NCBI RefSeq assembly: GCF_000759025.1 | Contig: NZ_JPOS01000090.1 | Location: 186,001-250,000 of the forward strand | Direction: 5' to 3' | Source: Phaeodactylibacter xiamenensis | GTDB taxonomy: Bacteria; Bacteroidota; Bacteroidia; Chitinophagales; Saprospiraceae | DNA: 64,000 bases | Part shown: positions 44,939-52,133 of the stretch, in pieces | Position numbering within the stretch: position 1 is the stretch's first letter | How the letters are laid out: every line of letters starts with the position of its first letter | Notes under the pieces: generated by a model | The model's input: the letters and a program-made list of their open reading frames with translations, nothing else | Databases searched by the model: none | What the model was told of the DNA's origin: nothing | Program-made: the position numbers and the translations under genes

Positions 44939-45724
44939 TCAGGGCTTTTGAGTCAGCAAAATTTCATCCAGGAAAATCCAGGCAGGTCGGCCGGCACCAT
45001 CGTGCCAATCGGGCAACTGCCGGGCAAGCACGAGGACCTCCAGGGTATCAGAGCTCCAGGGTTTCAGTGGCACCTCCAAAAAGTGATACTGTGTAGGCCC
45101 ACCAGGCTCAGGGCGTGCAGTTTCAAACTGCCCAATCTGTTCTCCGGCATCATAAACTTTTACAACCGCCGGGGGCATAATCCAGGCACCGGCATTGTCC
45201 AGCAGACTGAATACCAGCATATTGACTTTTCCGGCTTCCGGGGCATTCAACTGCATGCGCAGGGTATCTGTTTCCCAACCCAGCCATGCCTTGGGGGTAG
45301 CTGCAAAATTCAGGGCGCCTTTTTGGCGGTCGGTCAAAGCAGATAAGCCGGCTCCGGTGTATTGAGGCGCGGGCTTTGGGGTGGCATTCGTAATGCTTAG
45401 CGGCTGGTTATATTTCAGGCTGCGAACAGCTATACTCACTTGCGGGCTGTCTTCAAAGTCCGGGTGAAAAGCTTTTGCGCTAACGGTAGCAGATTGAGAT
45501 AAGGCAAGCGGCCCTTTGTAAACAGAGCTGTTTGAACCCACCGGGCTTCCATCCAGCGTATACCGGAGCGCCACGCCGGGGTAATCCAGTTCAAGGCGTA
45601 CCGTTGTGGTTTCAGTAAAAAACACCGAATCCACTACAGCCTGAGGCGGGCTCAGTTGTATCCGGGGCTGCGCTAAAGCCAGCCCGCTGCATAGCATCAA
45701 AAATATAAAGTACATGCGCCTCAT
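44939..45724 (-). CDS. FN3-associated, carbohydrate-binding-like exported protein
   Basis: From ATG 45724 the product is 261 residues; this start overlaps the stop of the upstream gene in ATGA, a classic coupling layout. A signal peptide follows (MRRMYFIFLMLCSGLALAQ). Residues about 25-100 are an FN3-associated/CHB_HEX-like domain (VALRYTLDGSPVGSNSSVYKG). The rest is a beta-sandwich ending PAWIFLDEILLTQKP, nearly the same ending as the 705-residue neighbour and the 1015-residue GH92 enzyme. It has no haem motif. I infer a binding role only. Confidence 0.85.
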   Translation of the reverse strand: MRRMYFIFLMLCSGLALAQPRIQLSPPQAVVDSVFFTETTTVRLELDYPGVALRYTLDGSPVGSNSSVYKGPLALSQSATVSAKAFHPDFEDSPQVSIAVRSLKYNQPLSITNATPKPAPQYTGAGLSALTDRQKGALNFAATPKAWLGWETDTLRMQLNAPEAGKVNMLVFSLLDNAGAWIMPPAVVKVYDAGEQIGQFETARPEPGGPTQYHFLEVPLKPWSSDTLEVLVLARQLPDWHDGAGRPAWIFLDEILLTQKP

Positions 45725-46740
45725 ACCCGGGTAAGTTTTATGGGATAGGTAAATCCGGCATTCCACTGCGCTACGTAGAGATTTTCGTCCTCATCCACAC
45801 ATACGTCGTGGGGATGGGTGAAAACCCGAAGCACCTGATACATCGGCCGGAGCTGATCCTCTTCATAGACGGGAGCCACGCCGCCGGGTGCAGAGATCAG
45901 CCGGTTATGTTCATCCAAAATCGAAACAAACCCGGTACCGCTGCTGCCATCGCCCGACCAGATCGTGCCCAGGTACACATTAGAGCCGTGCACCACGGGG
46001 CGGCAAATGTACGCGCCGGGCAGATCGATGACCCCTTTCAGCGCGCCATCCATACCAAAGCGCTTCAACTGATTCTGCTGCCGGGCGGTGATGAGCAATT
46101 CCGGAGCCTGCCCGCGTTGGTCGATGCAGATGCCGTGGGCGTTCAGGAACTGCGCCTCGCCTTCTCCTCTGCCTCCAAAGACATTCAGCAGCTCGCCTTT
46201 TTGATTGTAATGCAAAATGTACTGACTGCCGTATCCATCGGCTATATACACATCGCCATTATCCGCCACTGCTGTTTCCGTGGGAATATATTGGGAAGGG
46301 GAATCATAAACACCGGATGCTTTAGGGTACCCCCAGGCCCAGACGACTCTCCCGTTCAGCGTAGTCTTAATCACCTCGTGCCGCTCCGTATCGGTGATGT
46401 AGAGGAACTCCTCCCCGCCCTCATCTTTGAGCGTCAGGCCGTGGGCTCCGGGAAAATCGGTACCCCAGGCATCTAAAAGCCGGCCATCGCGATTGTAGAT
46501 CAGGATGTTGTTGCGGGTATGGTTGGTCAGCAAAATGATCCGCCCCTGCTTGTCCTGTACCAGTTCGTGGCAGTCTTTAACCGGGTAAAACTGTGCATTC
46601 AGCGCGCCCCAGTTAAGGTCAACTTTATACCTGAAGTCGCCATGCCCGAGTACAAGCTCGCCCCGGCTCGTCCAGGAAACCAGCCCCATACCAGCCGCTG
46701 CCCAGAGGCTGCTTTTGAGAAATTCCCGTCTTTTCATCAT
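45721..46740 (-). CDS. Tat-exported NHL-repeat propeller protein
   Basis: The 339-residue protein has a twin-arginine signal (KRREFLKSSLWAAAGMGLVSW). The rest is a six-bladed beta-propeller of the NHL/SMP-30-like type with repeats such as NILIYNRDGRLLDAWG and ELLNVFGGRGEGEAQF, and CVDEDENLYVAQWNAG near the end. Some related proteins are peptidyl-glycine lyases or sugar-binding; no active site is assigned. It overlaps the DUF1501 gene by four bases and the next gene by four bases, so the operon is translationally coupled. Confidence 0.87.
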   Translation of the reverse strand: MMKRREFLKSSLWAAAGMGLVSWTSRGELVLGHGDFRYKVDLNWGALNAQFYPVKDCHELVQDKQGRIILLTNHTRNNILIYNRDGRLLDAWGTDFPGAHGLTLKDEGGEEFLYITDTERHEVIKTTLNGRVVWAWGYPKASGVYDSPSQYIPTETAVADNGDVYIADGYGSQYILHYNQKGELLNVFGGRGEGEAQFLNAHGICIDQRGQAPELLITARQQNQLKRFGMDGALKGVIDLPGAYICRPVVHGSNVYLGTIWSGDGSSGTGFVSILDEHNRLISAPGGVAPVYEEDQLRPMYQVLRVFTHPHDVCVDEDENLYVAQWNAGFTYPIKLTRV

Positions 46741-48215
46741 GCCAGTAAGTCTTTTACCACATGCCCTTCCACATCAGTGAGGCGGAAGCGCCGCCCCTGA
46801 TATTTATAGGTCAGTTGTTCGTGATCGATGCCCAGCAGGTGTAGCATCGTAGCCTGAAAATCGTGGACATGCACCGGGTTTTCAGTGATGTTGTAGCCGA
46901 AATCATCGGTGTCACCGTATACGATACCGGGCTTAATGCCGCCACCCGCCATCCACATGGTAAAGCAGCGGGGGTGGTGGTCGCGCCCGTAGTTGGTATC
47001 GGTGAGTGTGCCCTGTGAGTAATTGGTGCGGCCGAACTCTCCGCCCCAGATGATCAGAGTGTCATCCAACATGCCCCGCTGTTTGAGGTCCATCACGAGT
47101 GCAGCGGATGCCTGATCCACATCTTTGGCTTGTTTGGCGATGGCGGTGGGTAGGTTTTCATGCTGATCCCAGCCCATGTGGTAAAGCTGAATGAAGCGGA
47201 CGCCCTTTTCGGCCAGCCGCCGGGCCAGCAGGCAGTTGGCTGCGTAGGTGCCGGGCGTCATCGCATCCGGGCCATACATCTGGTAAATGTAGTCCGGCTC
47301 GTCCTCTACGCTCATCACATCAGGCACGGAAGTCTGCATCCGGTAGGCCATCTCGTACTGCGCGATCCGGCTTTGAATTTCCGGATCCTGTGTTTCTTCG
47401 TGGTGCATGCTGTTGAGGGCTTCCAGCTTATCGAGCATTTTACGGCGGCCGGAGCGCCCCAGCCCCGCCGGGTCATTGAGGTAAAGCACCGGGTCTTTCG
47501 CTGCCCGGAACTGCACACCCTGATGCAGGGAATGCAAAAAGCCGTTGCCCCACAAGCGGGAATAGAGCGGCTGTCCGTTCGGGCGGCCGGTACCCCGGGA
47601 CAGGAGTACGGTAAAGGCAGGCAAATTCTCATTATCGCTGCCCAAACCATAACTCAGCCAGGAGCCAATACTAGGCCGCCCCGGCTGCTGAGACCCGGTT
47701 TGGAAGAAGGTGATGGCCGGGTCGTGATTGATCGCCTCCGTGTACATGGACTTTACGATGCACAACTCATCTGCAATTTTAGCAGTATACGGCAATAAAT
47801 CACTAATCATTGCACCACTTTGCCCATGCTGCTGAAAGCCAAACTGAGAGCCCACCAACGGGAAGCTGTCCTGCCCGGAGGTCATGCCCGTCAGGCGCTG
47901 CCCCTGCCGGACGGATTCCGGAAGGTCTTCACCACGCCGCTTTTGCAGCAAGGGTTTATAATCAAACAATTCGAGCTGTGAAGGCCCTCCGCTTTGGAAC
48001 AGGTAGATAATCCGCTTGGCTTTCGCCGGATGGTGCAGGGCTTTCAATACGCCTTCTATCCCCTGCCCGGATTCGGTAATAATGCCTTTGTCATTGGCCC
48101 GGAAGCAGCGCAGCCCGAGCAAAGAGCCCAGTGCGGCAGACCCAAGCCCTAAAGCGGTTTTGGAGAGGAAAGCGCGGCGGTTCAGTTGTAAGGATCGTTC
48201 TTCAAAAGGATTCAT
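46737..48215 (-). CDS. DUF1501 protein, Tat-exported
   Basis: The 492-residue protein starts with a twin-arginine signal (NRRAFLSKTALGLGSAALGSLLGL). DUF1501 marks include IYLFQSGGPSQLELFDYKP, DLLPYTAKIADELCIVKSMYTEAINHDPAITFFQTGSQ (in part), WGGEFGRTNYSQG and MWMAGGGIKPGIVYGDTDDFGY. The family is a distant relative of alkaline phosphatase/sulfatase folds and has no proven substrate. It nearly always sits next to a DUF1549/DUF1553 cytochrome gene, as here (12-base gap). The two probably act together in the periplasm. Confidence 0.93.
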   Translation of the reverse strand: MNPFEERSLQLNRRAFLSKTALGLGSAALGSLLGLRCFRANDKGIITESGQGIEGVLKALHHPAKAKRIIYLFQSGGPSQLELFDYKPLLQKRRGEDLPESVRQGQRLTGMTSGQDSFPLVGSQFGFQQHGQSGAMISDLLPYTAKIADELCIVKSMYTEAINHDPAITFFQTGSQQPGRPSIGSWLSYGLGSDNENLPAFTVLLSRGTGRPNGQPLYSRLWGNGFLHSLHQGVQFRAAKDPVLYLNDPAGLGRSGRRKMLDKLEALNSMHHEETQDPEIQSRIAQYEMAYRMQTSVPDVMSVEDEPDYIYQMYGPDAMTPGTYAANCLLARRLAEKGVRFIQLYHMGWDQHENLPTAIAKQAKDVDQASAALVMDLKQRGMLDDTLIIWGGEFGRTNYSQGTLTDTNYGRDHHPRCFTMWMAGGGIKPGIVYGDTDDFGYNITENPVHVHDFQATMLHLLGIDHEQLTYKYQGRRFRLTDVEGHVVKDLLA

Positions 48216-48226
48216 TATTCAATATT

Positions 48227-50557
48227 TTAGCCACGAGTGATCGCCTCGTCCAGGTTAAAAATAGTGTTCGCCACCAGGGTGTAGGCGGCCATATCAGCAA
48301 GCGGGAGGGTATCCGGCAGGGTGTAAGCCCCTGTGGCCAGATAAGATTTCGCCTCTTTTTGCTTTTCAGCGTAAGCTGCCCGCTCTTCTTCAAAGTAATC
48401 GAGCAGCAATTGGAGCTCAGCCTCTTCCGGACTCGCAGAAGTTACCGCCCGGAACATGAAGGCAATCCGCTCTGCAGCATCTGCCCCACCCTGTTCCCAG
48501 GCCTGCAGCGCGAGTGCTTTGCTGGCTTCGAGCACCTGCGGGTCATTGAGCAGCAGCAAAGCCTGCAGGGGCGTATTGGTTTCCTGCCGCTTAACGGAGC
48601 ACAGGTCACGGGAGGGGGCGTCCATAATCAGCATGCCAGGCGGGGGGACGGTACGCTTCCAGAAGGTGTACAAACTTTTCCGGTAGCGGTCGGGGCCCTC
48701 GCTGACCATGTAGCGGGCTGTACTTCCGCCGCCGCCACCGGTGGTTTCTTCCCACAACCCTTCCGGCTGATAGGGCTTGACACTTGGGCCGCCCACTTCC
48801 TCATTGAGTAGGCCACTGACTGCGAATGCCTGATCCCGGATCATCTCGGCTTGGAGCCGCAGGCGGGGCGCACGGGCCAGCCAGCGATTTTCGGGGTCCT
48901 GTTCCAGCAGTTCAGGGCTGGCCGCCGCGGTTTGCTGATAGGTAGCCGAAAGCGCCATATAGCGAAGCATGGCTTTGACATCCCAGCCCTCCTCCCGGAA
49001 CTTGATGGCCAGGAAGTCCAGCAACTCCGGGTGCGTAGGCAGCGCGCCCTGATTGCCGAAATCAAAAGGGGTGGCTACGATGCCCGTTCCAAACAGCTGC
49101 TGCCAAAGCCGGTTTACCGTCACCCTGGCCGTGAGGGGATTCTCCGGACTAAACAGCCACTGCGCCAGGCCCAGGCGGTTATTGGGCGCCCCTTCCGGAA
49201 TTGGGGGTAGCTGCTCAGGAACGGCAGGTTGTACCTCGTCTCCGTACTGATCGTATTTGCCCCGGTTAAGGATATAGGTCTTGCGTGGTTCTTCCTGCTC
49301 TTCCATCACCATCAGGTCAATGTACGGCAGGCTGTCCCGGTTGTTGATGAAGGTGACAATGCCTTCTATCTCTTCCTGCGTGATCCGGACCGATGGCTTG
49401 GGCGCATAGCGGAAGTTCTGATTGAGCTGCCCTACAAAGCCTTTCTCCGGGATGGTATTGAAATAACCGTAGAGGCTGAAATAGTCCTTTTGGCTGATAG
49501 GGTCGTATTTATGGTCGTGGCATTTGGCACACTCCATAGTCAGTCCAAGAAAAGCAGTGCCTAAGGTCTGTGCGCGGTCCGCCACATACTCTACCCGGTA
49601 TTCTTCATCAATAACGCCCCCTTCGGCCGTAATTTTATGATTGCGGTTGAAACCGGTGGCGATACGCTGCTCGAGGGTAGGCTCCGGCAGCAGATCACCG
49701 GCCAGCTGCCAGGTGACGAACTGATCGTAGGGCATATTTTCCTTGAAAGCATGAATAACCCAATCACGCCAGGGCCACATCACCCGCTCGAAGTCGTCCT
49801 GATAGCCGTGGGTGTCGGCATACCGGGCGATGTCCATCCAGTCCAGGGCCATACGCTCGGCGTAGGCGGTGGAGTTGAGAAAGGTATCCACCAGGCGCGC
49901 CCAGGCATCCGGGCGGTCGTCCTCAACGAATGCGTCGATTTCTTCCAATGTAGGTGGTAAGCCCCGCAAGTCAAAGGAAAGACGGCGGATGAGCTTGGCT
50001 TTTTCCGCTTTTGAGGAAGGCTGCAGCCCCTGTTCCTGTAGTTTGGCATAAACAAAGTGATCGATCTCATTCTGCGCCCAGCCCGCCCCGGCTTCAGGCA
50101 CTTCGGGCATTTCCGGAGGCAGGAACGCCCAGTGTTTTTTCCACGCTGCCCCCTGCTCCACCCATCGGCGCAGCAGCGCTTTTTCGTGTTCGGTAAGGGT
50201 CAGGTTAGACTCCGGGGGCGGCATGATTTCCTGCGGGTCATCGGTATAAATCCGCTGTATGAGGGTACTCTGCTCCGGATTGCCAGGCACCAGAGCGTAG
50301 TGGTCTTGCGCCTTGCCCAATGCTGCGAAAGCATGGGCTTCGGTATGCAGCCCCAGCCCGCCTTCCCGGGTAGCCTCGTCCGGCCCGTGGCACTTAAAAC
50401 AGCGGTCGGACAGGATGGGCTTAATGTGGAAGTTGAAATCTACTACTTCCGGCAGGGTGGCGGTTGTCAGCGTTGGGTCTGTAGTAGACGCTTGCTCACA
50501 GCTAAAAAACAGGACGGTGAAAAAAACAGCAAAGCAACAGGATTTCAATGTTGACAT
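48227..50557 (-). CDS. Planctomycete-type cytochrome, DUF1549 and DUF1553 lipoprotein
   Basis: The 776-residue protein has a lipobox (FFTVLFFSC, Cys20), a PSCyt1 domain with the haem motif CFKCH at residues 53-57 (SDRCFKCHGPDEATREGGLGLH), a DUF1549 (PSCyt2) domain from about residue 155 (NEIDHFVYAKLQEQGLQPS) and a DUF1553 (PSD1) domain from about residue 465 (NRLGLAQWLFSPENPLTARV). It is the first gene of the operon that continues with DUF1501, NHL, FN3-associated and DUF2231-cytochrome proteins. The function is unknown; a role in oxidation of sugars or sulfated glycans has been guessed from context. A clear promoter and palindrome lie upstream. Confidence 0.93.
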   Translation of the reverse strand: MSTLKSCCFAVFFTVLFFSCEQASTTDPTLTTATLPEVVDFNFHIKPILSDRCFKCHGPDEATREGGLGLHTEAHAFAALGKAQDHYALVPGNPEQSTLIQRIYTDDPQEIMPPPESNLTLTEHEKALLRRWVEQGAAWKKHWAFLPPEMPEVPEAGAGWAQNEIDHFVYAKLQEQGLQPSSKAEKAKLIRRLSFDLRGLPPTLEEIDAFVEDDRPDAWARLVDTFLNSTAYAERMALDWMDIARYADTHGYQDDFERVMWPWRDWVIHAFKENMPYDQFVTWQLAGDLLPEPTLEQRIATGFNRNHKITAEGGVIDEEYRVEYVADRAQTLGTAFLGLTMECAKCHDHKYDPISQKDYFSLYGYFNTIPEKGFVGQLNQNFRYAPKPSVRITQEEIEGIVTFINNRDSLPYIDLMVMEEQEEPRKTYILNRGKYDQYGDEVQPAVPEQLPPIPEGAPNNRLGLAQWLFSPENPLTARVTVNRLWQQLFGTGIVATPFDFGNQGALPTHPELLDFLAIKFREEGWDVKAMLRYMALSATYQQTAAASPELLEQDPENRWLARAPRLRLQAEMIRDQAFAVSGLLNEEVGGPSVKPYQPEGLWEETTGGGGGSTARYMVSEGPDRYRKSLYTFWKRTVPPPGMLIMDAPSRDLCSVKRQETNTPLQALLLLNDPQVLEASKALALQAWEQGGADAAERIAFMFRAVTSASPEEAELQLLLDYFEEERAAYAEKQKEAKSYLATGAYTLPDTLPLADMAAYTLVANTIFNLDEAITRG

Positions 50558-50584
50558 TTCGGATGGCTTTTTTGACTTGTATCA

Positions 50585-50603
50585 TGATGCTTCTTTAGCA
50601 TCA
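50585..50603. repeat. Small inverted repeat in the leader of the cytochrome operon
   Basis: TGATGCT and AGCATCA form perfect 7-bp arms around a 5-base loop, between the predicted transcription start and the start codon at 50557. It could be an mRNA hairpin or a second protein site. Confidence 0.5.
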
Positions 50604-50626
50604 CACCAAACCAGTCTTTAATTTTT

Positions 50627-50642
50627 GCTAAACCGGTTTAGC
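50627..50642. promoter_or_regulatory. LacI-type operator, perfect 16-bp palindrome
   Basis: GCTAAACCGGTTTAGC is a perfect palindrome with a central CG, the usual form of LacI/GalR-family operators. It lies just downstream of the -7 box at 50650-50657, covering about +1 to +16 of the predicted transcript, where a bound repressor would block initiation. No LacI-family gene is in the window, so the regulator is encoded elsewhere. Confidence 0.65.
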
Positions 50643-50649
50643 GATTAAT

Positions 50650-50680
50650 CAAAAGTATGAATTTTACCGATGCTCCCAAA
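50650..50680 (-). promoter_or_regulatory. Promoter of the cytochrome operon, TTTG-N19-TACTTTTG
   Basis: On the minus strand TTTG (50680-50677), exactly 19 bases and TACTTTTG (50657-50650) match the Bacteroidota consensus with no mismatch. Transcription would start near 50643, about 85 bases before the ATG at 50557. Confidence 0.7.
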
Positions 50681-50804
50681 GAAATTTGGTGGAATTATAT
50701 GGGATTTGTCATCCTTGCGGCAGGGGGCTGGTGCAGCGTACCGGTGGACTTGCCCGATTGAGTGATTCTTTCTGCAACTTCGTTGCCGGGGCCGCGCAGA
50801 CCGG

Positions 50805-52133
50805 CTACTCCCCCACCGACCATTTCCGGTAAATTTTTTCAAGCTCCCTACCCTTCTCCGGATATTGTTCTATCACATTTTCCGACTCTCCGATGTTCTC
50901 CTTCAGATTGACTAAGAAAAGTCCATCCGCAACCGGCTCCCAGGGCGCATCTGTGTTGCCTGCCGGGTCAATGGGGGCATACAGCAGCTTCCAGTCGCCT
51001 TTGCGGACCGCCCACCGGTGGGGGCCTTCCCAAATCAGATGTTCATGGGGTGAGGGAGCATCTTTTTCAAGGACATCTCGTAGAGACCGGCCTTCCAGGT
51101 GACCGTGAATATTTTCCGCGCCTGCATAATCCAGTACGGTCGGAAACCAGTCCATGCCCGCCGCCATTTGATCCCGTACCAGCCCGGCAGGGACCGCTTT
51201 GGGGTAGCTGATCATAGCCGGCACGCGGATGCCTGCTTCGAATAAGGAAAACTTACAGCCTCGATAAGGGCCTGCATAGCCTCCGCCTCCAAAGGTGCGG
51301 ACTTCGGTGCTGTGCCCGTGGTCTGACTGTAAAATAACGATGGTGTTTTCCCGAAGCCCGTAGCGGTCTAACTGATCCATCAGGCGGCCCAGGCTCTCAT
51401 CGATGGTGCTGATAAATGCGGCATATTCTTTCCGGGGCGATGGCAAATCCGCATAGTATTCCCGCCACTGGGACTTGGCCTGTAACGGATAATGCGGCAT
51501 ATTGATGGCATAGTACAGGAAGAAAGGCACCTCCCGGTGCGTCCGGATATAATCGTGGGCTTCCTGCTCCATCAGGTCGAGGAAGAATTCCCCATCGTGC
51601 CAGACTTCCTCTCCGTTTCGCCAGAGATCGTGGCGGTTAGGCCCATTCCAGTAAAAAAAGTGGGAATAGTTGTCAATGCATCCGCCCATGTGCCCAAAAG
51701 AGTAGTCGAACCCCTGGGCGTTTGGCATTTTATCAGGCTGATAGCCGAGGTGCCATTTGCCGATGTGGGCGGTTTGGTAGCCTTCTGCCTTCAGGGCCTC
51801 TGCCAGCGTGAAGGCTTCGCCGGGCAGCCCTTCGTGAGCGCCCGGCTGTGAGGTGGCGTTGTTGTTCAACCCGGCTTTAGTGGGCGTCATCCCGGTCAGC
51901 AGGGATGCCCGGGAGGGAGAACAGACCGAGGAGCCCGCATAGAATTGCGTGAAACGCACGCCGCTTGCCGCCAGCGCATCCATATTGGGCGTGTACAAAT
52001 CCGGGGCGCCGTAGCAGCCCATATCGAGGGTACCCTGATCATCGGTGTAAATGAGGATGACGTTGGGGCGCTGCTGAGCTTTCGCAGTATTCCAAATCCC
52101 TAGTGCCAGGAGGGCTATAAACAAGCGTATCAT
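50805..52133 (-). CDS. S1-family sulfatase
   Basis: From ATG 52133 the product is 442 residues with a signal peptide (MIRLFIALLALGIWNTAKAQ). This start overlaps the stop of the upstream GH92 gene in ATGA. The sulfatase signature CSPSRASLLTG begins at Cys71, the residue expected to become formylglycine; metal-site residues sit in ILIYTDDQG and QSDHGHSTE. HIGKWHLG is the second family motif. It is probably periplasmic or surface-exposed and removes sulfate from a glycan. It closes the mannosidase operon, which suggests a sulfated mannose-rich substrate. The maturation enzyme is not in the window. Confidence 0.93.
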   Translation of the reverse strand: MIRLFIALLALGIWNTAKAQQRPNVILIYTDDQGTLDMGCYGAPDLYTPNMDALAASGVRFTQFYAGSSVCSPSRASLLTGMTPTKAGLNNNATSQPGAHEGLPGEAFTLAEALKAEGYQTAHIGKWHLGYQPDKMPNAQGFDYSFGHMGGCIDNYSHFFYWNGPNRHDLWRNGEEVWHDGEFFLDLMEQEAHDYIRTHREVPFFLYYAINMPHYPLQAKSQWREYYADLPSPRKEYAAFISTIDESLGRLMDQLDRYGLRENTIVILQSDHGHSTEVRTFGGGGYAGPYRGCKFSLFEAGIRVPAMISYPKAVPAGLVRDQMAAGMDWFPTVLDYAGAENIHGHLEGRSLRDVLEKDAPSPHEHLIWEGPHRWAVRKGDWKLLYAPIDPAGNTDAPWEPVADGLFLVNLKENIGESENVIEQYPEKGRELEKIYRKWSVGE

